NCBI GenBank assembly: GCA_900538555.1
Contig: UPYI01000010.1
Coordinates: forward strand, 1 to 64,000
Length of the DNA: 64,000 nt
Origin: an uncultured Porphyromonadaceae bacterium
GTDB lineage: Bacteria; Bacteroidota; Bacteroidia; Bacteroidales; Barnesiellaceae
Reading direction: 5' to 3'
Below, piece after piece: positions 43,410 through 51,564 of the stretch (its first letter is position 1; each line of letters starts with the position of its first letter). The notes under the pieces were generated by a model. That model was not told where the DNA came from. It searched no databases and saw only the letters and a program-made list of their open reading frames with translations. A program made the translations under genes and the position numbers.

Positions 43410-43646
43410 ATGGAAAAGAAAATCGTATTGTTTCGCTCTTTCGGCTCGGATGTCGAAGCGAATATCATCAAAGGTGTTTTGGAAACTAACGGTATCCAAT
43501 GTTTCTTGTCGAACGAAATATTCTCCTCTGTTTTGCCATTGACCCATGTTTCTACGGGAGCTATCCGGCTTAGCTTGTTCGAAGAAGATGTGCCCGAAGC
43601 GGAACGGATTCTGAATACGACTCCGGTGTCCGACCGGATATTCTGA
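43410..43646 (+). CDS. DUF2007 protein (putative signal-transducing protein)
   Basis: 78 residues. The whole protein is one small domain of the DUF2007 type, comparable in fold to PII/GlnB-like ferredoxin folds: IVLFRSFGSDVEANIIKGVLETNGIQCFLSNE, then IRLSLFEEDVPEAERIL. The two beta-alpha-beta halves are clear. A good ribosome-binding site (GAGGAGGAATC) precedes the start, unusual in this genome. Function unknown; the suggested signalling role is from the family's name only. A terminator follows 25 bp after the stop. Confidence 0.85.
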   Translation: MEKKIVLFRSFGSDVEANIIKGVLETNGIQCFLSNEIFSSVLPLTHVSTGAIRLSLFEEDVPEAERILNTTPVSDRIF

Positions 43647-44160
43647 TCGATCGGGAGATAAATAAATACGAAAGGGTTGTTTCAAAATACAAATTTTGAG
43701 GCAACCCTTTTTGTATTCGGTATTCTCTTTTGTTTTTATACTTATGGTGGAGATTCTGCGGGTAGAAGCAAAAAAAATCCTCAGCGTAGAGGCGGTAATG
43801 GATTTATGGATGGGGCGCCCAATGCTGATGATTTTCTTCGGCAAGACTTGCATTTCCGACCAAATGCTTTAACGTCTTGCGTAACGGATGATGTCGGCGT
43901 TGTGTGTTTTTCAGATAAAAGAAAGGATAACAAGATTGGTATAAAAGCCGCTTCTATAAGCGGGCTTATTTTCAAACAGCACAAAGGTAAGCCTTTATTT
44001 TAAATCTCCAAGTATTTTTTGCTAAAAAAGAATTTTTATACCCTTTCAAATTTCTACGGTTGGTGAATAATTCTGTATGATTTGAGCCGGTACGGGCGGA
44101 TTTTTCAGGGAAATATACCGCTGAGAGCGTCATTTTATTATTTTTATATGATCAGCCGGT
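43647..44160 (-). other. 514-bp region with terminator T2 and a possible minus-strand transcript
   Basis: T2 at 43671-43713 (AAAGGGTTGTTTCAAAAT and its complement) ends the DUF2007 transcript. On the minus strand, TACCTTTG at 43982-43989 with a TTG about 20 bp upstream (near 44010) forms a promoter. A hairpin AAGCC-GCTT/AAGC-GGCTT follows at 43944-43968, and T2 would terminate this transcript after roughly 270 nt. No protein encoded here is convincing. It could be a small RNA or the remains of a gene. Confidence 0.4.
43671..43713. terminator. terminator T2
   Basis: AAAGGGTTGTTTCAAAAT pairs with its complement ending in GCAACCCTTT. A T-run follows on plus. Confidence 0.88.
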
Positions 44161-46047
44161 TCATTCTGCCAATTCGCTCAACTCCAACCAACGCATGCCG
44201 AGGGTGTCGATTTGGTCGATCAGTTCGCTGATCCGGTTCGATTTGCTAATCAGCTCGTCAGCCGATAATGTTCCGCTGCTCATCTCCGTCTCCAACATTT
44301 TCTTTTCCGCTTCCAGTTCCGGTATCTGTCGGTCCAGCTCCTCCAATTCCCGTTTTTCCTTGAAGGTCAGCCGTACTTTCTTTTTCGTGTCGTTCGTACG
44401 GACGGGAGTTGCGGGCTTGTTCTCCTTTTTGGCTTTCTCTGCCCGTTCCTCCCGTTCGATTCGTTCGCGTTCCTCTTTCCATTCGCGATAATCGGTATAA
44501 TTCCCGGGGAAATCTTTCAGTTCTCCGTTCCCCTTGAATACCATTAGATGATCGACTACCTTGTCCATGAAATAGCGGTCGTGCGATACGACGATCACAC
44601 ACCCTTTGAAGTTCCGCAGATATTCTTCCAGAACATTCAGCGTGACGATGTCCAGATCGTTGGTGGGTTCGTCGAGGACCAGAAAGTTGGGATTACTGAT
44701 CAATACCGTGCAAAGATACAGCCGCCGGCGTTCTCCGCCGCTCAATTTGTATATGTAGTTGTGTTGGGTTTCGGGGGTGAACAAAAAGTGTTGGAGGAAT
44801 TGCGAAGCCGACAATTTTCTGCCGTCGCCTAACGATATTTCCTCTGCGATGTTCCGTACGGCATCGATTACCTTCATTTGTTCGTTAAATTGCAATCCGT
44901 CCTGGCTGTAATATCCGAACCGGACTGTTTCGCCGATGTCGAACCGTCCGCTGTCGGGCGATACATCGCCGATCAGCATCTTTATAAAGGTCGATTTGCC
45001 GGTACCGTTGTTTCCGACGATACCCATCTTTTCGTACCGGGCGAACGTGTAGTTGAAATCTTCCACGATTTTCAAGTCGCCGAATCGTTTGCAGATGCCC
45101 TTTGCTTCGAATATCTTCGAGCCGATATACGACGATTTCACTTCGAGCCGTACGTTTCCGGAGGCTTTCTCCTGCCGGGCTTTTTCTTCCAGTTCGTAAA
45201 AAGCGTCGATGCGGTATTTCGCTTTCGTACCGCGGGCTTGCGGTTGCCGGCGCATCCAGTCGAGTTCTGTGCGGAGCAGGTTTCGGGCACGGTCGATTTC
45301 GGCATTTTGTGCTTCGATCCGTTCTTGCCGTTTTTCCAGATAGTAGCTGTAATTCCCTTTATAGCCGAACAACGACCGTTGGTCGATTTCGATGATCTGG
45401 TTGCATACCCGATCGAGGAAATAACGGTCGTGCGTCACCATCAACAGGGTGATATTGTTCCGGCGCAGATATTCTTCGAGCCATTCGGTCATATCGATGT
45501 CGAGGTGGTTGGTCGGCTCGTCGAGAATCAACAGGTCTGGTTCGGTGATCAATACGTTGGCAAGAGCCAGCCGTTTGATTTGTCCACCGGAGAGTTGCGA
45601 TATAGGCTGGTCGAATTTGTGGATTTTCAGCTGCGACAGGATTTGTTTGGCGCGTTGTTCGTAGTCCCAGGCATTCAGATGGTCCATCCGGTCGATCAGC
45701 GATTGTATTTTTTCTTGATCGCCCGATTGCAGAGCCTGTTCGTATTCCGAGATCAGTTGCACGGTTTCGTTCGAGGAGTAGAAGCAAGCCTCTATTACAG
45801 TCAGGTGCGGCGGGTATTCGGGCATCTGTTCCAAATAGCCTACGCGCAATCCGTTGCGGAATGTTATATTCCCTGAGTCGTAGTCTTCTTTGCCCGACAG
45901 GATATTCAGTAAGGTGGTTTTCCCCGATCCGTTTTTGGCAATCAATCCGATCCGGTCGCCCTCGGCGATACCGAAAGAGAGATCGTGAAACAAGAGCAGA
46001 TCGCCGAACGATTTTGTTAAATTCTCTACTTGTAAATAACTGACCAT
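44161..46047 (-). CDS. ABC-F family ATPase (Uup/EttA-like)
   Basis: 628 residues from the ATG at 46045-46047 (MVSYLQVENLTKSFGD). Two ABC cassettes in one chain without membrane segments: first Walker A GLIAKNGSGKTTLL near 35-48 with LSGGQIKRLALA, second Walker A GIVGNNGTGKSTFI near 345-358 with LSGGERRRLYLC. A linker with a charged helix lies between them. The C-terminal coiled coil (KKKVRLTFKEKRELEELDRQIPELEAEKKML...) is as in Uup. Such proteins act on the ribosome. Whether this one gives antibiotic resistance or plays a housekeeping role cannot be told. Transcription comes from a promoter-repeat array (46085-46386). Confidence 0.92.
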   Translation of the reverse strand: MVSYLQVENLTKSFGDLLLFHDLSFGIAEGDRIGLIAKNGSGKTTLLNILSGKEDYDSGNITFRNGLRVGYLEQMPEYPPHLTVIEACFYSSNETVQLISEYEQALQSGDQEKIQSLIDRMDHLNAWDYEQRAKQILSQLKIHKFDQPISQLSGGQIKRLALANVLITEPDLLILDEPTNHLDIDMTEWLEEYLRRNNITLLMVTHDRYFLDRVCNQIIEIDQRSLFGYKGNYSYYLEKRQERIEAQNAEIDRARNLLRTELDWMRRQPQARGTKAKYRIDAFYELEEKARQEKASGNVRLEVKSSYIGSKIFEAKGICKRFGDLKIVEDFNYTFARYEKMGIVGNNGTGKSTFIKMLIGDVSPDSGRFDIGETVRFGYYSQDGLQFNEQMKVIDAVRNIAEEISLGDGRKLSASQFLQHFLFTPETQHNYIYKLSGGERRRLYLCTVLISNPNFLVLDEPTNDLDIVTLNVLEEYLRNFKGCVIVVSHDRYFMDKVVDHLMVFKGNGELKDFPGNYTDYREWKEERERIEREERAEKAKKENKPATPVRTNDTKKKVRLTFKEKRELEELDRQIPELEAEKKMLETEMSSGTLSADELISKSNRISELIDQIDTLGMRWLELSELAE

Positions 46048-46084
46048 ATCGTATTCGAAAAAGTGAGCGTGACCGATCCGGAAC

Positions 46085-46386
46085 GCATATCGAATGCAAA
46101 TATACAAAAGGCGAGAGCAGAATAAAACAAACGCGTTTGTTTTTTATGCCGAGCCGCCTCCATATTGGGCGGAGCCAAATATACAGAAGGCGAGAGCAGA
46201 ATCGAATAACGCATTTGTTTTTTATGCCGAGCCGCCTCCATATTGGGCGGAGCCAAATATACAAAGGGCGAGGGCAGAATCGAATAACCTGTGTCTGTTT
46301 TTTATGCCGAGCCGCCTCCATATTGGGCGGAGCCAAATATACAAAAGGTGAGGGCGGAATCGAATACCCCGCGTCTGTTTTTTTTA
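46085..46386 (-). repeat. tandem promoter-repeat array upstream of the ABC-F gene
   Basis: Three full units of 79, 78 and 80 bp (46098-46176, 46177-46254, 46255-46334) and a partial fourth. Each reads on the minus strand GGAGGCGGCTCGGCATAAA, a variable centre, TCTGCTCTCGCC-like and -7 TATATTTG. The -7 elements end units at 46097-46104, 46176-46183, 46254-46261 and 46334-46341. The first centre is the palindrome AAACAAACGCGTTTGTTT. The array fills the whole space between the MATE stop and the ABC-F start. Confidence 0.92.
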
Positions 46387-47748
46387 TGCGGCGGTGAGGG
46401 CTTCGCGCCGTTTTATTTTTCGGATGTGCAGCCACAAAACGATAATGGCGGTGACGAATGCGATCAGGTCGGATACCGGCATGCTGAGCCATACGCCGTT
46501 AGTTCCCCAATAGATCGGGAAAATCAGCAGGAAGGGGATCAGGAACAACAACTGCCGCGATAAAGAGAGGAAAATAGATACTTTGGCTTTGCCGATCGAT
46601 TGGAAGAAGTTGGAGATAACGATCTGACAACCGACGAAGGGGAACATGCAGCAACTGATTTGCAGTCCGATTTTGGAAATGGCGGTCAGATCGGCATTGG
46701 TGGTGTACATTGCCACGATCGAGTTGGGGAAAATTTCGCACAGTATGAATCCGACGGTCGTGATGATTACCCCGGCTATGATGCCATAGCGCAGGGTGCG
46801 TCGTACCCGGTCGTGTTGTCCTGCCCCGTAATTGTAGCCGATGATCGGCTGCATGCCTTGCGTCAGCCCCATGACAATCATGACAAACAGGGTGAGCGTA
46901 CGGTTGATGATGCCGTATGCGCCGATTGCCATATCGCCGCCGTGGTTCAGTAAGGCTTTGTTTATTATGATTACGACGAAGCAGGAACATACATTCATCA
47001 GAAACGGAGACATCCCGATCGAAAAAATACTCAGTACGATTCGCTTGCGAAGGCGGAAATAGTTCCGGTCGAAGTGTACTAAGTTGTTTTTGTCCAAAAA
47101 GTGATGCAATACCCAAAGCATGGCGAAGAATTGCGAAACGATTGTTGCCAGTGCGGCTCCGCGTATTCCCCAATGGAAAACGAAGATGAACAACGGGGCA
47201 ATCAGGATATTCGCGCCGACGGTCAGCAACGACGAGAACATGGCTTTCCGGGGAAAACCGTTTGCACGCATGATGTTGTTCAGTCCGATGAATACATACG
47301 AAATCGGCGTACCCAACAGGATTACTTGCATGAATTCCCGGGCATAGGGCAGCGTTTCATCGCTTGCCCCGAAGAAATAGAGTATCGGGTCTAAGAATAT
47401 CAGTGTGAGCGATCCCAGCAGAACGGAATTGATAAGGCATAGCCAAAAGGCGTTGTGCAATACCTCGGTAGCCCGAACGTGGTCGCGTTGCCCCAAGAAG
47501 ATCGACGTGATAGCTGCTCCACCGATACCCACCAGCACGCAGAATGCGACGACTAAGTTCATCAGCGGGAATGTGACAGCCAGCCCGGCGATAGCGAGTG
47601 GACCTACGCCGTGTCCGATAAAAATACTGTCGATGATATTGTATAACGAAGTCGCAGTCATGGCGACAATCGCGGGGAGCGAATATTCCAAAAGGAGTTT
47701 CCCGATGGGGCGGCTACCCAGAAGCACCGGGGAATTAGTCTTTGTCAT
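46384..47748 (-). CDS. MATE family efflux transporter
   Basis: 454 residues from ATG 47746-47748; the upstream opening holds the promoter (TAACTTTG). Twelve membrane helices in two similar halves. Typical blocks are LPAIVAMTATSLYNIIDSIFIGHGVGPLAIAGLAVTFPLMNLV (about 23-65, given here only as landmarks), NNIMRANGFPRKAMFSS and QGMQPIIGYNYGAGQ. It exports organic cations or drugs in exchange for Na+ or H+. It is not obviously part of any operon. The ABC-F gene downstream has its own promoters, so the two resistance-type genes are only neighbours. Confidence 0.92.
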   Translation of the reverse strand: MTKTNSPVLLGSRPIGKLLLEYSLPAIVAMTATSLYNIIDSIFIGHGVGPLAIAGLAVTFPLMNLVVAFCVLVGIGGAAITSIFLGQRDHVRATEVLHNAFWLCLINSVLLGSLTLIFLDPILYFFGASDETLPYAREFMQVILLGTPISYVFIGLNNIMRANGFPRKAMFSSLLTVGANILIAPLFIFVFHWGIRGAALATIVSQFFAMLWVLHHFLDKNNLVHFDRNYFRLRKRIVLSIFSIGMSPFLMNVCSCFVVIIINKALLNHGGDMAIGAYGIINRTLTLFVMIVMGLTQGMQPIIGYNYGAGQHDRVRRTLRYGIIAGVIITTVGFILCEIFPNSIVAMYTTNADLTAISKIGLQISCCMFPFVGCQIVISNFFQSIGKAKVSIFLSLSRQLLFLIPFLLIFPIYWGTNGVWLSMPVSDLIAFVTAIIVLWLHIRKIKRREALTAA

Positions 47749-47854
47749 AAATATATTTTCACAAATTTTCGGCGACAAAGTTACGGAATATTTGGGGATT
47801 CGCTGCGCTTTTGCTTATTTTGCAATCGTTAAACATCACAAAAGGTATTAATTT

Positions 47855-48508
47855 ATGGAAAAGGTTATAGCGGCTCTGTTCGATCTGGACGGAGTGGTAG
47901 TCGATACGGAAACACAGTATTCAAGAATTTGGGATGAGCTCGGTAAAAAGTATCTGGCTGCGCCGGTCGAAAATTTTTCGATTCGGATCAAGGGGACTTC
48001 TTTGAAACAGATTCTCGATCGTTATTTCAACCCGCAAGACCATGCCGCTATTGTGGCTGAACTGGATGCGCAGGAAGACCTGTTGCAATTCGATTTTATC
48101 CCCGGAGTCATTCAGTTTGTTGAAGAGTTGCGCAATGCCGATGTCAAGGTGGCGATTGTGACCAGTTCGAACCAGAAAAAAATGAGCCACCTGTATAAGC
48201 AGCATTACGGTTTGAAACCGATGTTCGATGCGATTATTACAGCCGACGACATTACGAAATCGAAACCCGATCCGGAGTGTTACCTGCTTGCCGCCCAGCG
48301 GTTGGGCGTTGCACCCGAAGATTGTTTCGTATTCGAGGATTCGCTTGCCGGACTGGAAGCGGGGCGTGCAGCGAATATGCATGTCGTTGCACTGGCTACT
48401 ACATACAAAGCGTCGCAACTGGCAGGAAAAGCCGATCAGATCATAGATAATTTTCAGGTGTTCGGACATAAACAGATGATGAACCTCTACCGGACGTTGA
48501 GCAAATAA
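47855..48508 (+). CDS. HAD-superfamily phosphatase (beta-phosphoglucomutase-like)
   Basis: 217 residues. The nucleophile motif FDLDGVVVDTE (near 8-18), motif II VTSSNQKK (near 109-116) and motifs III/IV KSKPDPECYLLAAQRLGV...CFVFEDSLAGLEAG (about 135-168) are present. A cap domain lies between the first two. Class I HAD proteins of this kind dephosphorylate sugar phosphates or isomerise beta-glucose-1-phosphate. The exact substrate cannot be told. Divergent from the MATE gene. Confidence 0.9.
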   Translation: MEKVIAALFDLDGVVVDTETQYSRIWDELGKKYLAAPVENFSIRIKGTSLKQILDRYFNPQDHAAIVAELDAQEDLLQFDFIPGVIQFVEELRNADVKVAIVTSSNQKKMSHLYKQHYGLKPMFDAIITADDITKSKPDPECYLLAAQRLGVAPEDCFVFEDSLAGLEAGRAANMHVVALATTYKASQLAGKADQIIDNFQVFGHKQMMNLYRTLSK

Positions 48509-48525
48509 ACCGATTGGCGTTTTTA

Positions 48526-48556
48526 TTTGTTTTTACACTCTGAAATGTTATCTTTG
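48526..48556 (+). promoter_or_regulatory. promoter of the collagen-like lipoprotein gene
   Basis: TTTG at 48526-48529, 19-bp spacer, TATCTTTG at 48549-48556: a near-perfect match to the Bacteroidota consensus. It is not part of the promoter repeat. Confidence 0.85.
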
Positions 48557-48557
48557 T

Positions 48558-48620
48558 AACATCCCCGTTTGTGTGGCATCCTTATGACAGCGGGCAGTCA
48601 TACAGTTGGGGGTGAGAGTA
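48558..48620 (+). promoter_or_regulatory. structured leader RNA
   Basis: CATCCCC (48560-48566) pairs with GGGGGTG (48608-48614). Inside, TATGAC (48583-48588) pairs with GTCATA (48597-48602). The leader is about 100 nt long from the promoter to the start codon. No known riboswitch class is recognised. Confidence 0.4.
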
Positions 48621-48664
48621 GTTTCTGCCGACCGAGGTAGAAAAAGAGTATAATTTATAATACG

Positions 48665-49141
48665 ATGAAGATGAAACGACTGATTATTCCGTTCCTTTTG
48701 GCGTTTACACTATTTTCGTGCGAAGGACCGATGGGTCCGATGGGACCGAAAGGCGAAGATGGAGATGGCTTGTATTGGAAAATAGAAACCTATACGGTAG
48801 AGAGTGAAGACTGGAAATTATCCGGTACGCCCACCGATCTGGGTTCTTACTATTATTATACATTCGATTCCCAACTTATCACCGACGATGTTTTTGAAAA
48901 TGGGGAGGTAAAAGGCGAATTGATGAACTTCAACGATCGCGGAGAACTGTACAGCCTCGAACTGTTGCCGTTTACCGGCATGTACGGCGATGTCGATGAA
49001 ACCGGTCAGGACTATTATTGGATGGAATATTATACCATAGAATACCGTCCGCATGCCATTACATTCAAGGCATTTTACAGCGACTTCAAAACCGACGTGA
49101 ATCCGCCAACGCGTACATTCAGGGTGTCGGTACGTAATTGA
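48665..49141 (+). CDS. lipoprotein with short collagen-like segment
   Basis: 158 residues. The signal peptide ends in a lipobox-like TLFSC. The mature protein starts with a collagen-type triplet run (GPMGPMGPKGEDGDG) and then a beta-rich domain with many aromatics (YWKIETYTVES, YYYYTFDS, EYRPHAITFKAFYSDF). It ends with RTFRVSVRN. Probably attached to the outer membrane; function unknown. Small Bacteroidota lipoproteins with a GPxGPxG linker occur elsewhere. A second ATG two codons in is possible. It stands alone between its promoter and the terminator T3. Confidence 0.75.
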   Translation: MKMKRLIIPFLLAFTLFSCEGPMGPMGPKGEDGDGLYWKIETYTVESEDWKLSGTPTDLGSYYYYTFDSQLITDDVFENGEVKGELMNFNDRGELYSLELLPFTGMYGDVDETGQDYYWMEYYTIEYRPHAITFKAFYSDFKTDVNPPTRTFRVSVRN

Positions 49142-49162
49142 TGAAGAAATACGATAAAGAAT

Positions 49163-49325
49163 AACGGGGTTGTGTCGAAATGAAATCTTCGATGCAACCC
49201 CGTTAAAGTATGCCGGAATGTTTAAAATGCAAGGTGTAGAAGACAAAGACTCCGGATGTTTACGGGAGTAAACGACTTCGTCCGGGCTTCGATGACAGGA
49301 GCACTATGGCACATCGCCTTGCTGC
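49163..49325 (+). repeat. terminator T3 plus B repeat
   Basis: Hairpin AACGGGGTTGTGTCGAAAT and complement at 49163-49204, then GCCGGAATGTTTAAAATGCAAG near 49211-49232 (shown here as block AAAATGCAAGGTGTAGAAG), GTTTACGGGAGTAAAC at about 49259-49274 (small hairpin), AACGACTTCGTCCGGG and TGGCACATCG. This is the most complete copy of the composite. Confidence 0.8.
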
Positions 49326-49346
49326 CGCCTTCCCGGTTTAATCCGG

Positions 49347-50207
49347 TCAGCAAGCTTTGAAACTCATGTCGAGCCCTTTTACCGAGTGGGTCAATGCTCC
49401 TACCGAAACGAAGTCCACGCCGGCTTCGGCATACGAACGGATGGTCTCGAACGTGATACCGCCGGAAGATTCGGTTTCGAACCGACCGCCGATCAAGGCG
49501 ACTGCCTCGCGGGTCAGTTCGGGGGTGAAGTTGTCGAACATCACACGGTCTACACCGCCTACGCGCATGACTTCGCGCAATTCGTCCAGATTACGTACTT
49601 CGATTTCGATTTTCAGGTCTTTGCCTTTTTCTTTCAGATATTCGTGGCAGCGGGTGATTGCATTTTCGATGCCTCCGGCAAAATCCACATGGTTGTCTTT
49701 CAATAAGATCATATCGAACAGACCGATACGGTGGTTTACGCCGCCACCGATTTTTACAGCCTGTTTTTCGAGCAGGCGCATACCGGGAGTCGTTTTGCGA
49801 GTATCCAGTACCCGTGTATGCAAGCCTTCGAGCAGGGCTACATACCGATGTGTCATGGTGGCGATACCGCTCATGCGTTGCATGATGTTTAGCATCAGCC
49901 GTTCGGTTTGTAAAAGCGATTGCACTTTACCTTCGACGATAAATGCCACATCGCCCGGTTTTACTTCTGCTCCGTCGTTCATATACACCGTCATTTTCAG
50001 TTCCGGGTCGAATGCTTGGAACACTTTCTTGGCAATTTCCACACCGGCAAGGATACCGGCTTCTTTAATCAACAATTTCGAACGCCCCATTTCGGTAGCG
50101 GGAATGCAGCATAATGTCGTGTGGTCGCCATCGCCTATATCCTCGGCGAATGCCAGCCGGATCAGTTCGTCGATCAAACGTTCCGTATTTGTATTTTCCA
50201 TATCCAT
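49347..50207 (-). CDS. nadC: nicotinate-nucleotide pyrophosphorylase (quinolinate phosphoribosyltransferase)
   Basis: 286 residues. NadC condenses quinolinate with PRPP to give nicotinate mononucleotide, the last de novo step before NaMN adenylylation. N-terminal sandwich domain, then an alpha/beta barrel. The Arg/Lys-rich active site segment LDTRKTTPGMRLLEKQAVKIGGGVNHRIGLFDMILLKDNH (near 135-175, given as landmarks) and SSGGITFETIRSYAEAGVDFVSVGALTHS at the end are typical. The minus-strand -7 TACTTTTG near 50238-50245 lies about 30 bp upstream. nadA and nadB are not in the window. Confidence 0.96.
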   Translation of the reverse strand: MDMENTNTERLIDELIRLAFAEDIGDGDHTTLCCIPATEMGRSKLLIKEAGILAGVEIAKKVFQAFDPELKMTVYMNDGAEVKPGDVAFIVEGKVQSLLQTERLMLNIMQRMSGIATMTHRYVALLEGLHTRVLDTRKTTPGMRLLEKQAVKIGGGVNHRIGLFDMILLKDNHVDFAGGIENAITRCHEYLKEKGKDLKIEIEVRNLDELREVMRVGGVDRVMFDNFTPELTREAVALIGGRFETESSGGITFETIRSYAEAGVDFVSVGALTHSVKGLDMSFKAC

Positions 50208-50269
50208 ATCTTGTTTTTAGAAATTATTCTCTTTCTGCAAAAGTACGAAAAAGTTTTATCTTTTCAGAA

Positions 50270-50340
50270 GATAAGCTGCATCTCGGCATAATTATTCGAA
50301 CAAGTTCGATTATTCTGCTCTCGATTTGCATTATCTTTGC
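50270..50340 (+). repeat. promoter repeat, rlmH copy
   Basis: AAGCTGCATCTCGGCATAAT, inverted repeat TCGAACaaGTTCGA, TCTGCTCTCGATTTGCAT, -7 TATCTTTG at 50332-50339. The rlmH start is 23 bp downstream. Confidence 0.85.
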
Positions 50341-50362
50341 ACCCGAAATTAATACGTCGCGG

Positions 50363-50836
50363 ATGAAAATTTTGTTTTTGGTGGTCGGAAAAACGACAGA
50401 CGCTTATTTACAACACGGTATTACGGACTATTGCAATCGGCTGACGCATTATCAGCCGTTCGAAATGGCGGTGGTGCCGGAGTTGAAAAATGCGAAGAAT
50501 CTCACATTCGATCAGCAAAAAGAGAAGGAGGCGGATGCTTTACTGAAATTTTTACAACCGGGCGATTACGTCGTATTGCTCGACGAACACGGCAAAGAGT
50601 TTACCTCGATGGCTTTTGCCGATTACATTGCCAAGAAAGGGCATACGGTATCGAAACGGCTGGTATTCATTGTAGGAGGCCCCTATGGCTTTTCGTCGCG
50701 GATATACGATGCGGCACAGGAAAAAGTGTCGTTGTCGAAAATGACCTTTTCGCATCAGATGATCCGCCTGCTCTTTGTCGAGCAGCTCTATCGGGCGATG
50801 ACTATATTGAATAACGAACCTTATCATCACGAATAA
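50363..50836 (+). CDS. rlmH: 23S rRNA pseudouridine-1915 N3-methyltransferase RlmH
   Basis: 157 residues, normal length. RlmH is a small SPOUT (knotted) methyltransferase acting on helix 69 of 23S rRNA of the assembled ribosome. The N-terminus MKILFLVVGKTTDAYL, the knot region DYVVLLDEHGKEFTSMAFADYI and the SAM site FIVGGPYGFSSRIYDAA near 103-119 are typical. The end NNEPYHHE is also family-typical. The start is the ATG at 50363 just behind a promoter repeat; the longer open frame upstream is repeat DNA. The DUF2490-like gene follows after 17 bp. Confidence 0.96.
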   Translation: MKILFLVVGKTTDAYLQHGITDYCNRLTHYQPFEMAVVPELKNAKNLTFDQQKEKEADALLKFLQPGDYVVLLDEHGKEFTSMAFADYIAKKGHTVSKRLVFIVGGPYGFSSRIYDAAQEKVSLSKMTFSHQMIRLLFVEQLYRAMTILNNEPYHHE

Positions 50837-50853
50837 AAAAAGAAACATCTATT

Positions 50854-51555
50854 ATGGCTTGTTTACGTCGTGTATTGCTTGCGCTGGCTTTCGCTTGCGT
50901 AACTTTTTTTTCGGCATATTCGCAAGAAAACGGTACGGCGGCTCCTGTTGCCGATGAACGTCCTTCGCATGAGGTCGGCAGCATATTCCAGCTTTCGCTG
51001 AACAAACAGATAAAGCGGGTAGGGATGCACCTTCAATTCCATATCTTCACATTGGGTGCGCGTGTGGAGCGTTTCGCTCCTTATGCAACGGTCGATTATA
51101 CCGTCTGGCAGAAGCATCTGAAATTAGTGGGTACATATTATTATATGTATCATCAGCCGACTACGGGCAACTTTTATCATCGGCATCGTTATCAACTGGG
51201 GTTTGTCGCATCGCACCAGTTTGCACCGATAGGAATTAACTGGACATCGAAATTCGAATCTACCTATACCGACGGGAACTCGAATAACAAATGGCGTAAT
51301 ACACTGTCGTTCTCGTATAATATAGGTAACGGCTGCCGCTGGAAACCTTATGTGTCGGCAGAAGTGTTTCTGTTGCTGAACGGAAAGAATGAGGGTAGGG
51401 TAGACCGGATTTGGTATGAAGCCGGTACCAGCTATACGATCGATTCGAAAAACTCAATCGACCTGAAAGTGCGGGAGGAGCAGTTTATTACCAAACCCAA
51501 AGGCTTGGCGATGACCAATACCTATATCGGGTTCGCATATAAATTCCAGTTGTAA
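50854..51555 (+). CDS. DUF2490-like outer-membrane protein
   Basis: 233 residues. Signal peptide (VLLALAFACVTFFSAYSQ) then a series of alternating beta-strands with many Tyr, Phe and Trp (KLVGTYYYMYHQ, HRYQLGFVASHQF, WRNTLSFSYNIG), ending in YIGFAYKFQL. The layout fits DUF2490 and similar small outer-membrane barrels. Function unknown. It begins 17 bp after rlmH and likely shares its transcript, but the two roles seem unrelated. Confidence 0.75.
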   Translation: MACLRRVLLALAFACVTFFSAYSQENGTAAPVADERPSHEVGSIFQLSLNKQIKRVGMHLQFHIFTLGARVERFAPYATVDYTVWQKHLKLVGTYYYMYHQPTTGNFYHRHRYQLGFVASHQFAPIGINWTSKFESTYTDGNSNNKWRNTLSFSYNIGNGCRWKPYVSAEVFLLLNGKNEGRVDRIWYEAGTSYTIDSKNSIDLKVREEQFITKPKGLAMTNTYIGFAYKFQL

Positions 51556-51564
51556 AAAAAAGTT

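Noticed and set aside
43677..44003. 108-codon plus-strand ORF after the DUF2007 gene
   Set aside because: It starts within terminator T2, has no ribosome-binding site and no recognisable domain.
46094..46351. Repeat-containing protein (AEPPPYWAEPNIQ repeats) on plus
   Set aside because: Translation of the promoter array in the wrong direction; no start signals.
46098..46386. CRISPR-like array because of regular 78-80-bp spacing
   Set aside because: The repeated part is most of the unit and spacers are just variants; the units are tandem promoters, and no cas gene is near.
50114..50362. Longer RlmH reading frame
   Set aside because: It would cover the nadC start and the promoter repeat; the ATG at 50363 gives the normal 157 residues.
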